Made by a program: the position numbers and the translations under genes
Part shown: piece by piece, positions 37,411 through 46,803 of the stretch
Layout of the letters: every line of letters starts with the position of its first letter
Numbering within the stretch: the first letter of the stretch is position 1
Source: Actinomyces sp.
GTDB taxonomy: Bacteria > Actinomycetota > Actinomycetes > Actinomycetales > Actinomycetaceae
Reading direction: 5' to 3'
Length of the DNA stretch: 64,000 bases
NCBI RefSeq assembly: GCF_029851875.1
Contig: NZ_JARKVC010000020.1
Span: 1 to 64,000, forward strand
Notes under the pieces: generated by a model
Seen by the model: the letters and a program-made list of their open reading frames with translations, nothing else
Told to the model about the DNA's origin: nothing
Database searches by the model: none

Positions 37411-38678
37411 GCGCTCCTCCGGGGACGGGACATCGCCGTCAGCGCCGTGTCCAGCGTGCCCGGGCCCCGCCAGGGCACGACGGCGATCCCCCGGTGAGCC
37501 AAGGCGGCGACGGTGCGCTCTCGCTCCAGACGGAGCACCTGGCGAGCCGCGTGCTCCACGCTGGTGAGCCCACGCGGGTCAGACAGCGCCGGGGCGGTGT
37601 CGACGACGAGGACGTCCAGCCCGCCGGCAGCATGCTGGGCTGCCAGCTCCACCACCTGCGGCTCAGTCAGAGGGCTGAGGACCACCACCAGGCTTCCCGG
37701 CGGGGTGGCCAGGCGCGCACGGCGTGACGCAGGAGCCCGGTCTGATCCCGGACGCAGGCGTCCCAGGGTGCCCAGGACCCGCAGGTAGTGACGGCGCCCG
37801 TGACCTGCCGGTACCGGCGTCGTGGCTGCGCCCATCACCCGCAGCCCTATCCGGTCCCCGGTACGCAGGCACCATGCGGCCACGGATGACGCAGCGTGCA
37901 CCGTCCGGCTCAGGCTCCCCTCGTCCTGGCCTGAGGAAGCAGGGACGTCCGCGAAGGCGTCGACGACCAGGAGGACCTGGGTGTCGGCCTGCGCGTAGGT
38001 CGTGCGCACGTGGAGCCGACCCGTGCGCACCGAGGTCGGCCAGTGCACGAGGCGGGGACGGTCACCTGGCTGGAAGAGGCGGATGTCGTGGAGCTCGGCC
38101 CCCTCCCCCGCGTGCCTGGCCCCGTGGACCCCCAGCATCCGCGAGGGGTGAGGCACCGGCGCGTCGGAGGTGAAGGCCCCGGGCGCGGGCGCGACGGTCA
38201 TCTCCATCGGGTGAGAGGCGCGCCAACGGTTGTCGAAGGCTCCCCACACGCTGCGCAGGTGCCGTTCGCCCTGGCCCACCTGAGCCGGTCCCCAGCGCAC
38301 AGGTTGCACGAGGAACGAGCCCTCGTCCTGGTCACCGCGCACCAGCGCCACCCGCGCCTGGGGACGCAGACGCACTCCGGGCGTGCCGCCGAGCTCGTGG
38401 CCGATGGTCTCAGCGCCCTGGGCCCCGCTCGTGCGCACGCGCAGCGTGACCGCCTGGCCCTCGACCAGGTCGGCTCCCTGCCCCAGGACCTGTGTCCGCG
38501 GACAGCCGTGGGGGCGGCACGCCGCGCCCCAGCAGGCGATGACCAGCAGCGGGGCAGCCAGCACCGCCAGGTCAGGGCGGTGCCCGACGACGGCGAGCAG
38601 CGCCAGCCCAAGGCCACCGGCGACGGCGCGCAGGTGGAGCGACGTCGGCCTCCAGGGCTCAGCCTCGTGCTGCGTCAC
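37407..38678 (-). CDS. DUF58 protein (vWA-like)
   Basis: A 423-residue protein with two N-terminal hydrophobic segments and a DUF58 core: GDRPRLVHWPTSVRTGRLHVR is the family signature, followed by a vWA-type strand VLLVVDAFADVP. Such proteins are partners of MoxR ATPases. The GTG at 38678 overlaps the moxR stop (GTGA) and is preferred over the track start 25 codons upstream. Confidence 0.85.
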   Translation of the reverse strand: MTQHEAEPWRPTSLHLRAVAGGLGLALLAVVGHRPDLAVLAAPLLVIACWGAACRPHGCPRTQVLGQGADLVEGQAVTLRVRTSGAQGAETIGHELGGTPGVRLRPQARVALVRGDQDEGSFLVQPVRWGPAQVGQGERHLRSVWGAFDNRWRASHPMEMTVAPAPGAFTSDAPVPHPSRMLGVHGARHAGEGAELHDIRLFQPGDRPRLVHWPTSVRTGRLHVRTTYAQADTQVLLVVDAFADVPASSGQDEGSLSRTVHAASSVAAWCLRTGDRIGLRVMGAATTPVPAGHGRRHYLRVLGTLGRLRPGSDRAPASRRARLATPPGSLVVVLSPLTEPQVVELAAQHAAGGLDVLVVDTAPALSDPRGLTSVEHAARQVLRLERERTVAALAHRGIAVVPWRGPGTLDTALTAMSRPRRSA

Positions 38679-39661
38679 TGCCCGGCTCCAGGGACAGGGG
38701 TGCTCGCCAGGACCTGGGCGATGACCTCGCGTCCACTGACCGGGCTCATCCACAGCTCGGGGCGGATGGACAGGCGGTGTGCCAGGGCCGGGACCGCCAC
38801 GTGCTTGACGTCCTCAGGGGTGACGTAGTCACGACCGCGGACCACGGCCAGGCCACGAGCGGCGGTGGCCAGCGCGAGGCAGCCGCGGGGCGAGGCTCCC
38901 ACGGCCACGGCCTCGTGCTCACGCGTGGCCGCGGCCAGGGCCACGCAGTACCGGCCGACCGACTCCTCGACCTCGACGTTCTCCACCGCCAGCTGGGCGG
39001 CCCGCAGACGGGTGGCGTCGGCGACCTGGGGCACGACCTGCTCCTCCTGGCGGCGCCCGATCCGGCGGGCGAGGACCTCCCACTCCTGGTCCGCGCTGGG
39101 GTAGCCGAAGGACAGGCGCAGCAGGAAGCGGTCGAGCTGGGCCTCAGGGAGCTGGTAGGTCCCCTCGTACTCCACCGGGTTCGCGGTGGCGATGACGTGG
39201 AAGGGCTGGGGCAGGGGGAAGGTCGTCCCCTCCACCGTCACCTGCCGCTCCTGCATGGCCTCCAGGAGGGCCGCCTGGGTCTTGGGAGGCGTCCGGTTGA
39301 CCTCGTCAGCCAGCAGCAGGCCGGTGAACAGCGGCCCGGGGCGGAAGGCGAACTCGCCGCGCTTCTGGTCGAACAGGAAGGAGCCGGTCAGGTCCGAGGG
39401 CAGGAGGTCGGGGGTGAACTGGGCGCGGGTGAAGTCCAGCCCGAGGGCCTGGGCGAAGGAGCGGGCCGTCAGGGTCTTGCCCAGCCCCGGGTAGTCCTCC
39501 AGGAGGACGTGGCCTCCGGCCAGCACAGCAGCCAGGATGAGCTCCAGCTCCTCGGGGTTGCCGACGACGGCCTGGGAGACAGACTCCAGGATCTGCCCCG
39601 CCAGGGCGGAGGCCTGCGCGGCGCTGAGGGCCTGGGGCGGCGTCGGGTGGCTCATGGTCAT
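38675..39661 (-). CDS. MoxR-type AAA+ ATPase
   Basis: A 328-residue ATPase. Walker A DYPGLGKTLTA (GLGKT at 59-63), Walker B GLLLADEVNR, sensor FHVIATANPVEYEG, arginine-finger region LPEAQLDRFLLRL and a C-terminal lid. MoxR proteins act as chaperone-like assembly factors with vWA-domain partners. Start ATG 39661 overlaps the previous stop; a second ATG two codons on is an alternative. Confidence 0.92.
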   Translation of the reverse strand: MTMSHPTPPQALSAAQASALAGQILESVSQAVVGNPEELELILAAVLAGGHVLLEDYPGLGKTLTARSFAQALGLDFTRAQFTPDLLPSDLTGSFLFDQKRGEFAFRPGPLFTGLLLADEVNRTPPKTQAALLEAMQERQVTVEGTTFPLPQPFHVIATANPVEYEGTYQLPEAQLDRFLLRLSFGYPSADQEWEVLARRIGRRQEEQVVPQVADATRLRAAQLAVENVEVEESVGRYCVALAAATREHEAVAVGASPRGCLALATAARGLAVVRGRDYVTPEDVKHVAVPALAHRLSIRPELWMSPVSGREVIAQVLASTPVPGAGQ

Positions 39662-40131
39662 AGGGACTGGATCCTCTCGATCAGACGGATGAGGTCGCGC
39701 TCAGTGCGGGGAGCAGGGGTGGTGCCGCTGACCAGCTCCCACAGCTCCTCTCCCAGGAGGGCGCGAGCACGCTCAGGGTCAGTGCCGACGTCGATGGCCT
39801 GGCTCTCACGCAGGCGATCACGGGTGAGCTGGGCAAGGTGCGGACGCACACCTCTGTCCCAGCCTCGTGGTGAGGTCGCCTCACGCAGGAGCCAGGTCAG
39901 CGTGGACAGGCGCCGGTCGACAGGAACCCGAGGTGGTGCTGGAGGCTCCCTCACCGGGAAGGCGGGCGGGCCGAGCTCGATGCGCCGCAGGAGCACGGTG
40001 CCCAGAAGGAGCAGCGGGACCGCGAGCACGATGACAGGGTGGAGGTGGACTCCCACGAGGCTGAGGCCCCACAAGGCCGCCCAGACCGCGAGGGTCGCGA
40101 GCACGGCTGCCCGCAGGCCATGCGCCTTCAT
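39658..40131 (-). CDS. Membrane-anchored protein of the MoxR operon, unknown
   Basis: A 157-residue protein with two N-terminal hydrophobic segments (about 7-25 and 31-47) and a soluble charged C-terminal half. No family recognised. It overlaps both neighbours by one to four bases, so it belongs to the operon. Confidence 0.75.
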   Translation of the reverse strand: MKAHGLRAAVLATLAVWAALWGLSLVGVHLHPVIVLAVPLLLLGTVLLRRIELGPPAFPVREPPAPPRVPVDRRLSTLTWLLREATSPRGWDRGVRPHLAQLTRDRLRESQAIDVGTDPERARALLGEELWELVSGTTPAPRTERDLIRLIERIQSL

Positions 40132-40904
40132 CAGGGCCTCACCTCACTGAGCCCCGGCTCATCGGCTGCCGGCGCCCGCTCACCGCCCAGGCCGAGAGCA
40201 GCGTGTACCTGCGCCAGGTCCCGGCGAGCCCGCTCACGTGCCTCCTCGGCCATCTCGTGGGAGGAGAAGCGGGCCTCACGGTAGAGGACGGCGAGGTCCT
40301 CGATCGCGGCGGCCGGTACCTGCCGCTGCGCCATCACCCGCAGGACCAGCTCGGTGGAGGTCTCGTGAGGCCGGGTCCCCACACCCGCCTCAGTGACGTC
40401 TCGTTCCAGCTCCCTCCAGACGGCCACGATGGCGTCGGTCGGGCTTGCGTGCCGCAGCGCCTCCACCTGCCGTGCCGCCTGGCTCGGGCTCAGGAGGGTG
40501 AGGTCAGGACCGTCTCCCTCAGCCGGCTCCTCCGCGCCAGCCGGCTTCAGGCGTGGCAGACGTGCGACGAGCAGCCTCGCCAGCCGCCAGACCACCAGGA
40601 TGGTGAGCGCACCTGCGACGGCCGCAGCAATGACGACCAGAGCCTGGCCCCACCACGACGTCCCGGTGCTGGAGGTCGGGGCCGGCGGGGCGACGGGCTG
40701 GGGGGACGGAAGGGGCGGCGTGGTCGCTGAGCCCGGCTGCGGCCTCGTGGACGCCGCGGTAGTCACCATGAGCGGTGCGGTGTCCGTTGACGCCCACGCC
40801 ACCAGGACCACGGCGAGGGCTGCGGCGCACAGGACGAGCCCGCGCCACGTCGTCGTGGAGGCATGTGGGCGCGTCCTCGTTCCTGTCACTGGGTCCTCGG
40901 TCAT
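40131..40904 (-). CDS. DUF4129-type membrane protein
   Basis: A 257-residue protein: basic N-terminus, hydrophobic segment about 23-42, Pro/Thr/Ser-rich linker (50-80), a second helix about 87-112, then a soluble C-terminal domain with DAIVAVWRELERDV and AAAIEDLAVLYREARFSSHEM, the DUF4129 pattern that usually stands beside MoxR/DUF58. First gene of the operon. No transglutaminase-like gene, a common partner, is present. Confidence 0.8.
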   Translation of the reverse strand: MTEDPVTGTRTRPHASTTTWRGLVLCAAALAVVLVAWASTDTAPLMVTTAASTRPQPGSATTPPLPSPQPVAPPAPTSSTGTSWWGQALVVIAAAVAGALTILVVWRLARLLVARLPRLKPAGAEEPAEGDGPDLTLLSPSQAARQVEALRHASPTDAIVAVWRELERDVTEAGVGTRPHETSTELVLRVMAQRQVPAAAIEDLAVLYREARFSSHEMAEEARERARRDLAQVHAALGLGGERAPAADEPGLSEVRP

Positions 40905-41053
40905 TGAGCTGCCAGGCCGAGAAGGGCACCGACGTGCCGGTTGCGGTCCACCAGCGGCGCTGCCTCGCGCGCGCTGGCCCGCCGCTGCGACGACGGACCG
41001 GTTGGCGCTCCCATAGTTCCTCCCTCGCTCTGGTAGGCGATCATATCCCGCCC
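40905..41053. other. Gap upstream of the MoxR operon
   Basis: No gene or clear promoter motif seen. A GATCATATCCCGCC stretch at 41038-41051 is the most AT-rich part and may contain the operon's -10. Confidence 0.3.
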
Positions 41054-41118
41054 AACGTGTACGGGTGCGACCGAATGAAGGGTTTCGATCTCTTCACTCG
41101 GTCGCACCCGTACACGTT
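41054..41118. repeat. Long perfect inverted repeat after the GH31 gene
   Basis: Two arms of 21 bp, starting AACGTGTACGGGTGCGACCG, are perfect reverse complements around a 23-nt loop, and the loop pairs further (TGAAG/CTTCA). It lies 17 nt after the GH31 stop and about 150 nt before the next gene. It probably ends transcription of the sugar operon, but it has no T tract and is longer and more perfect than its neighbours. Confidence 0.8.
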
Positions 41119-41135
41119 CGGCGCGCTGGGAGGTC

Positions 41136-43418
41136 TCAGTCCAGGGTGAGCCTCACCGTGGTCTCGCCCACGCCGTCGGCCCGTCGGCCAGCGCTGACCA
41201 GCGACCAGGAGCCGTTCAGGCCGCTCGCCGTGGCGCGCAGGACCTGGCCCTGGCGCGTGAGGCGGACACTGGCCTGCTCAAAGCCGTCGTGTGCCGGGAC
41301 CGTGACCACGCGCTCGCCCCCCTCGGGCAGGTCGAAGACGCGCACGGTCAGGCCCTCACGCCAGTCCTCCTCCGGGCGAGTGATGCCGCCGGCCAGCGCC
41401 AGCGCGGCGCCCTGACGCACGTACAGCGGCAGGCTCTCCACCCCGTGCCTCTCGTGGACCCAGCGCGGGCCCTGGACGACCTGGCCGCTCCAGTACGAGG
41501 TCCACGTGCCCTCGGGCAGGTAGACGTCCACCTCGCCGTCTGCGTCCATGACCGGGGCCACGAGCAGGTCAGGGCCAAGCATGTACTGCGTGTCCACGTC
41601 CCAGGCCCCGCGGTCGTCCGGGAACTCCAGGAACATCGAGCGCATCACCGGCGTGCCGGTCTCGTGGGCCTCGCGCGCGGCCGCGTAGAGGTAGGGCATG
41701 AGGCCAAGGCGCAGGTTGATGAACCGGCGTGCCACGTCCACCGACTCCTCGTCAAAGGCCCAGGGCACGCGCACCGAGCCCGACCCGTGCAGACGGGCGT
41801 GGGAGGACAGCAGGCCGAAGGCCAGCCAACGCTTGAACACGCCCGGGTCCGGGGTACCCTCGAAGCCGCCGATGTCATGGCTCCAGTAGGCGAAGCCCGA
41901 GCTGGTCAGTGACAGCCCACCGCGCAGGGTCTCCCCCATCGAGGCGTAGGTCGACTCGTTGTCCCCGCCCCAGTGGACCGGGAGCTGCTGGCCGCCAGCG
42001 GTGGCCGAGCGGGCGAAGAGGACGGCCTCGCCCTCACCACGCACCTGGGTGAGCAGGTCAAAGACCGTGCGGTTGTACAGGTGGGTGTAGTAGTTGTGCA
42101 TCCGCTCGGGGTCCGAGCCGTCGTGCCAGGCGATGTCCCGCACCGGGATGCGTTCGCCGAAGTCGGTCTTGAAGCAGTCCACGCCCGTCTCCAGCAGGCC
42201 GGCGAGCCTGGAGCGGTACCAGGCGACGGCGTCGGGGTTGGTGAAGTCCACCAGCGCCATGCCGGCCTGCCACAGGTCGGTCTGCCAGACGTCCCCGCTC
42301 GTGGTGCGCACGAGGTAGCCCTTGGCCGCTCCCTCGGCGAACAGCGTCGAGCGCTGGGCGATGTAGGGGTTGACCCACACGCAGGTCCTCAGGCCCTTGG
42401 CCTTCATCCGCGCCAGCATCCCCGCCGGGTCCGGGAAGGTGGCCGGGTCCCACTCGAAGTCGCACCAGTGGAAGCCGCGCATCCAGAAGCAGTCGAAGTG
42501 GAACACGCTCAGCGGCAGGTCGCGCTCAGCCATGCCGTCCACGAGGCTGGTGACGCTCTCCTCGTCGTAGGAGGTGGTGAAGGAGGTCGTCAGCCACAGC
42601 CCGAAGGACCAGGTCGGCACCATCGGCGCCCGGCCGGTCAGGGCCGTGTAGCGGCGCAGCACGTCCTTGGGGCTGGGCCCGTCAATGACGTAGTAGGTCA
42701 GGCACTCGCCCTCGACCGAGAACTGCGTCCGGGTGGTGACCTCGCTGCCCACCTCGAAGGAGACGCCGCCCGGGTTGTCCACGAAGACGCCGTAGCCGAC
42801 GGTGGTGAGGTAGAAGGGGATGTTCTTGTAGGCCTGCTCCGAGGAGGTACCCCCGTCCTCGTTCCAGATGTCCACGCTCTGGCCGTTCTTGGTCAGGGCA
42901 CCGAAGCGCTCACCCAGGCCGTAGACCCGCTCGCCCGGGCGCAGGCTCAGCTGCTCGCGCATGTAGGTCTGTCCGTCCGGGGCGACCACGTGGGCCACGG
43001 CCCGCGGCAGGGAGGCCGTCAGCTCCTTGCCGGCGTGGGTGAAGCGAGCAGTCCAGTCCCGCCCCTCCTCCAGGTGGACGGCCAGGTCCCCGGCGTGCAG
43101 GCTCAGACCCCCGCCCTCAGCCTCGACGACGCCGGAGCAGCCCGGCTCGCTGGTGACCTCGAAGTGGGGGCCGGGGTCACGCCGGCCGGCGTGGTTGACC
43201 AGCGAGACCTTGATGACGCCGTCGGCCACGGCGGTGAAGGTGGCCGTGAGCAAGGGGTTGTTGAGGGTGTCGCCACGTCCGGTGACCGGACGGACCGGGG
43301 CGTAGGCGCGCAGCGCGGTGGCGCCGTCGTCGGTGACGGGGCCCAGGTCCAGCAGGCCACGGGCCTTCTCGACCCGGTAGCCCTCACGGTCGAGCCAGTA
43401 CCCGTTGGAGAACTTCAT
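41136..43418 (-). CDS. GH31 alpha-xylosidase (YicI-like)
   Basis: A 760-residue retaining glycosidase. The nucleophile motif reads DCFKTDFGE at about 413-421; the KTDFGE form is typical of alpha-xylosidases rather than alpha-glucosidases. Other blocks are VYGLGERFGALTKNGQSVDIWNEDGG, SVFHFDCFWMRGFHWCDFEWD and WSHDIGGFEGTPDPGVFKRW. No signal peptide, hence a cytoplasmic enzyme that would release xylose from imported oligosaccharides. SD AAGGA, 69 nt after the permease gene; last gene of the sugar operon. Confidence 0.9.
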   Translation of the reverse strand: MKFSNGYWLDREGYRVEKARGLLDLGPVTDDGATALRAYAPVRPVTGRGDTLNNPLLTATFTAVADGVIKVSLVNHAGRRDPGPHFEVTSEPGCSGVVEAEGGGLSLHAGDLAVHLEEGRDWTARFTHAGKELTASLPRAVAHVVAPDGQTYMREQLSLRPGERVYGLGERFGALTKNGQSVDIWNEDGGTSSEQAYKNIPFYLTTVGYGVFVDNPGGVSFEVGSEVTTRTQFSVEGECLTYYVIDGPSPKDVLRRYTALTGRAPMVPTWSFGLWLTTSFTTSYDEESVTSLVDGMAERDLPLSVFHFDCFWMRGFHWCDFEWDPATFPDPAGMLARMKAKGLRTCVWVNPYIAQRSTLFAEGAAKGYLVRTTSGDVWQTDLWQAGMALVDFTNPDAVAWYRSRLAGLLETGVDCFKTDFGERIPVRDIAWHDGSDPERMHNYYTHLYNRTVFDLLTQVRGEGEAVLFARSATAGGQQLPVHWGGDNESTYASMGETLRGGLSLTSSGFAYWSHDIGGFEGTPDPGVFKRWLAFGLLSSHARLHGSGSVRVPWAFDEESVDVARRFINLRLGLMPYLYAAAREAHETGTPVMRSMFLEFPDDRGAWDVDTQYMLGPDLLVAPVMDADGEVDVYLPEGTWTSYWSGQVVQGPRWVHERHGVESLPLYVRQGAALALAGGITRPEEDWREGLTVRVFDLPEGGERVVTVPAHDGFEQASVRLTRQGQVLRATASGLNGSWSLVSAGRRADGVGETTVRLTLD

Positions 43419-43487
43419 GAGGTGTCCTTGGTGTCAGTGTGTGGGGAGGGTCAGGAGCGCAGACCAGTGCCTGCTCCTCGTCGTGGC

Positions 43488-44360
43488 CTACTTCACCGCT
43501 CCGGCGCTCACGCCTCGGGTGAGGGTGCGCTGGAAGAAGAGGAAGAACAGGAAGGTCGGGACGAGGGAGACCAGCGCGCCGGCGTTGAGGGTGGGCACGT
43601 CAAGCATGCGGTCACCCTGGAGGCTGGACAGCGCGATCGGCACCGTCTGGGTGTCGTTGGAGGTGAGCATGACCAGCGGGATGAAGAACTCGTTCCACGT
43701 CCAGATGAAGAAGAAGACCATGAGCACGCTCGTCGTGGGGCGCACGATGGGGTAGACGACCTTCCACAGGATCTCCCAGCGGCTGGCGCCGTCGAGCTCA
43801 GCCGCCTCCAGCAGGGCGCGGGGGAAGGTCCCCAGCACCGAGGACAGCAGGTAGGTGCCGAAGGCGGACTGGATGACGGTGAAGATGATGACGATGGACC
43901 ACGGGTTGTCCGTCAGCCCCACCTTCTGGGCCATCATGAACAGCGGGTAGATGAGGCCCTCCTGCGGCAGCATGTTGGCGATCATGAACAGGGCGATGAT
44001 CCAGGCACGGCCCTTGACCCGCCCCACGCCGATCGCGTAGGCGTTGAGCAGGGACAGGAAGGCTCCGGCCACGGCCACCAGCGCCGAGGTCCAGATCGAG
44101 TTCCACAGCTTGACGGGGAACCTGACCCGCTCCCAGAAGTAGGCCAGGCCGTCGGTGTAGAAGCCGGTGGGCAGGGACAGCGGGCTGCCCCCTGAGTAGT
44201 CGGCCGGGGACTTGAAGGCGTTCATCACCATCAGGACGAAGGGCGCGACCATGAGCAGGGCGAGCGCGCCGACGACGGCGAGGACCACCCAGCGGGCGGC
44301 ACCACGGTGGAAGCGGTCCTTCGTCCTGGCAGTGGTGGCCTGGGCAGTGGTGGCACTCAT
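43488..44360 (-). CDS. Sugar ABC transporter permease (MalG type)
   Basis: Inner-membrane subunit with six helices. The EAA loop contacting the ATPase reads EAAELDGASRWEILWKVVYPIVRP. Start chosen at ATG 44360, one nt after the previous stop, instead of the track start at 44438; 290 residues. No ATP-binding gene is in the operon, so a shared MsiK-type ATPase encoded elsewhere probably drives it. Confidence 0.92.
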   Translation of the reverse strand: MSATTAQATTARTKDRFHRGAARWVVLAVVGALALLMVAPFVLMVMNAFKSPADYSGGSPLSLPTGFYTDGLAYFWERVRFPVKLWNSIWTSALVAVAGAFLSLLNAYAIGVGRVKGRAWIIALFMIANMLPQEGLIYPLFMMAQKVGLTDNPWSIVIIFTVIQSAFGTYLLSSVLGTFPRALLEAAELDGASRWEILWKVVYPIVRPTTSVLMVFFFIWTWNEFFIPLVMLTSNDTQTVPIALSSLQGDRMLDVPTLNAGALVSLVPTFLFFLFFQRTLTRGVSAGAVK

Positions 44361-44361
44361 G

Positions 44362-45297
44362 TCAGCGGCCCTCCTCTGCACGGCGTGCGCTGCGGTTCTG
44401 GAAGAGCTGGATGACGCCGGCGATGACGATGATGACAAGGGTCAGGACGGTCGAGATGGCGGCTCCGTAGCCGACCTTCGACTTGTCGAAGAAGCTCAGG
44501 TACGAGTAGTAGCTGGGCACCAGCGTCGAGGACTCCGGGCCACCACGGGTGAGCACGTAGACCGGCGCGAAGACCTTGAGCGCGGCAATGGTGCAGGTGA
44601 GCACGATGACGAAGGTCTCGGGCTTGATCTGCGGGATCGTGATGGCACGGAAACGGGCCAGCCAGCCGGCGCCGTCGAGCTCGGCAGCCTCGTAGAGCTC
44701 GGGGTCCACACGCTGGAGGGCGGACATGAAGATGACCGTCGGGTAGCCGATCTGGATCCAGATCAGGACGAGCATGACCGCCGGCAGCGCGGTGGAGGTC
44801 GAGCCCAGCCAGTTGGGTGGGTTGTCGATCCCGATGCCTCGCAGGATGGTGTTCAGCGCCCCGGTCTGGGAGCTCAGGATCCAGTTCCACACGATCCCGG
44901 CCACCGAGACGGGCAGGATCTGGGGCAGGTAGTACATGGCCCGAAGCGTCGTGGCTACCGAGGAGCTGAAGTGCTTGCCGACGTAGTCGAAGAGCACCGC
45001 GGCCAGCAGCAGGCCGATAAGCGTGGGAATCACCACCATCGCCACGACCATGTACATGGAGTTGCCGAAGGAGGACCAGAACTTCTCGTCAGCCAGCAGC
45101 GCCTTGTAGTTGTCCAGCCCGATGAAGCGCATCGGGGCCATGCCTCCCTTCCACTTGTGCAGGGAGTACCAGATGTTCATCGCCAGCGGGAAGGCGATGA
45201 TGACGGCGAAGGAGACCGCTCCGGGGACGAGGTAGAGCAGGTAGGGCAGGCTGCGGCGCCTGGAGCGGTGGGTGGTGGTTGTGCGTGATACGGGCAC
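44362..45297 (-). CDS. Sugar ABC transporter permease (MalF type)
   Basis: A 311-residue permease with six helices; the basic N-terminus precedes YLLYLVPGAVSFAVIIAF. The EAA loop is EAAELDGAGWLARFRAITIPQIKPE. Forms the pore with the following MalG-type permease. A strong hairpin separates it from the binding-protein gene. Confidence 0.92.
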   Translation of the reverse strand: MPVSRTTTTHRSRRRSLPYLLYLVPGAVSFAVIIAFPLAMNIWYSLHKWKGGMAPMRFIGLDNYKALLADEKFWSSFGNSMYMVVAMVVIPTLIGLLLAAVLFDYVGKHFSSSVATTLRAMYYLPQILPVSVAGIVWNWILSSQTGALNTILRGIGIDNPPNWLGSTSTALPAVMLVLIWIQIGYPTVIFMSALQRVDPELYEAAELDGAGWLARFRAITIPQIKPETFVIVLTCTIAALKVFAPVYVLTRGGPESSTLVPSYYSYLSFFDKSKVGYGAAISTVLTLVIIVIAGVIQLFQNRSARRAEEGR

Positions 45298-45336
45298 TGG
45301 ATGCTTCTTCCGTGAGAACCGGGCTCGGCAGGAGAG

Positions 45337-45382
45337 GACGACGGCGCAGCGCAGCTCACGCCGGGCGCGCTGCGCCGTCGTC
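45337..45382 (-). terminator. Hairpin between binding-protein and permease genes
   Basis: Perfect 16-bp inverted repeat GACGACGGCGCAGCGC / GCGCTGCGCCGTCGTC with a 14-nt loop in the 102-nt gap. Such hairpins after the binding-protein gene often cut read-through so that this protein is made in excess. Confidence 0.7.
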
Positions 45383-45399
45383 GCGGGGCTGGGTGAGGA

Positions 45400-46713
45400 C
45401 TACTCCTCGCCCACGCCCATCTCGCTCCTGCCCTCCTCGTAGGCTGCCTTGAGGTCAGCCAGGACCTCCTCGGCGCTCTTGGAGCCGTTGATGAGGGACT
45501 GCATGGCAGAGGTGATCTGGTCGTAGAAGCCGGCCACCGGCCAGTCGGGGTAGAAGGCCAGGCCGTCCTGGTCCAGGATGGTCTGGAAGCTCTCGGTCAG
45601 GGTGCGGGTCTTGTCGTCCTCGATCGTCGAGGAGTCCCCGGCCACCGGCAGACCACCCTTGCGCCCCAGGATCTCCTGGACCTCGTCGGACAGGGTGATG
45701 TCGATGAAGTCGTAGGCCAGCTCCTTGTTCCTGGCGTTGGTGGGCACCACCCACAGGTTGCCGGAGGAGCCGAGGGACAGCCTCGAGCCGGGGAAGAGGA
45801 ACTGGTCCCAGGTGAAGCCGGTGATGTCGGCGGCCATGCGGCCGAACCACCACGAGCCGGAGACGAACATCGGGTAGGAGCCGGCGATGAAGGAGGCTCC
45901 GGCGTCCTCAGCGGTCAGGCCGGCCGAGTCCGGGGCCACGTAGCCCTTGGAGATCCACTCCACGAGCCTGTCCGTGCCCGACCTGACCGGGTCCGCGCTC
46001 CAGTCGACGTCACCCTGGAAGAGCTGGTAGGCGTTGACGAAGGAGCGGTCGGCCTGGGCCAGGACAAGCTGGTACCACAGCTGGCCCATCGGGTACTCCG
46101 ATCCTGCCTCCGCCAGAGGGACCTGGCCACGGGCGACGAAGGCGTCGCACACGGCCTCCAGCTCCTCCAGCGTGGTGGGCACCGCCAGGCCCGCCTCGTC
46201 GAACATGTCCTTGTTGTAGTAGACGAGGACGTACTCGCCGTAGTTGGGCACCCCGTACCAGTCGCCGTCGCCCATGAGGCCGTCCTCGGTGTAGCGGGCG
46301 GTGGTCTGGATGGAGGCGGGGAGCCTGGTGTCCCAACCACGCTCGGCGGCCTGCTCGGTGAGGACCTCGATCAGGCCCTGGGAGGCCAGCTGGCCGGAGG
46401 TGGAGTTGCCCTTGTTGTACTCCATGACGTCCGGCACGTCGTCGCCGGTGAGCACGATCTTGGCGTTCTTCTGGAGCTGCTCGAAGGTCTGGTCCTCGGT
46501 CCTGACGGTGACGTCGGGGTGCCTGTCCTTGAAGATCTCGATGGCGCGGGCCCAGGCCTGGCCCATCGCGGAGTCGTCAGACTCGTAGTCCCAGATGACG
46601 AAGGTCTTGGAGCCTGCTCCGGAGTCCGAGCCTGCGCACGCGCTCACTCCGAGCAGGCCGGCGCCCGCCAGGCTCGTCATGGCCAGGGTGTTGAAGGTCC
46701 TGCGGTTGATCAT
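45400..46713 (-). CDS. Sugar-binding lipoprotein of an ABC transporter
   Basis: Extracellular solute-binding protein, family 1. The N-terminus MINRRTFNTLAMTSLAGAGL plus GVSAC is a lipoprotein signal with the modified Cys at residue 26. 437 residues. Blocks such as DVPDVMEYNKG and YGEYVLVYYNKDMFDEAGL are typical of oligosaccharide-binding members. Delivers sugar to the two permeases downstream. SD AGAGG. Confidence 0.92.
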   Translation of the reverse strand: MINRRTFNTLAMTSLAGAGLLGVSACAGSDSGAGSKTFVIWDYESDDSAMGQAWARAIEIFKDRHPDVTVRTEDQTFEQLQKNAKIVLTGDDVPDVMEYNKGNSTSGQLASQGLIEVLTEQAAERGWDTRLPASIQTTARYTEDGLMGDGDWYGVPNYGEYVLVYYNKDMFDEAGLAVPTTLEELEAVCDAFVARGQVPLAEAGSEYPMGQLWYQLVLAQADRSFVNAYQLFQGDVDWSADPVRSGTDRLVEWISKGYVAPDSAGLTAEDAGASFIAGSYPMFVSGSWWFGRMAADITGFTWDQFLFPGSRLSLGSSGNLWVVPTNARNKELAYDFIDITLSDEVQEILGRKGGLPVAGDSSTIEDDKTRTLTESFQTILDQDGLAFYPDWPVAGFYDQITSAMQSLINGSKSAEEVLADLKAAYEEGRSEMGVGEE

Positions 46714-46803
46714 GGTCGTTACCTCTGCATTGAGCTGCCGTTGGTGGGATCTGGGTACGGTGCCCCGGACCTGTGCTGGTGCGGGGACGCAGGTGGGCGC
46801 CGT

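Noticed and set aside
41973-44195. 740-residue plus-strand ORF opposite GH31 and permeases
   Set aside because: Shadow of genes with clear catalytic and EAA motifs; composition typical of the complementary frame.
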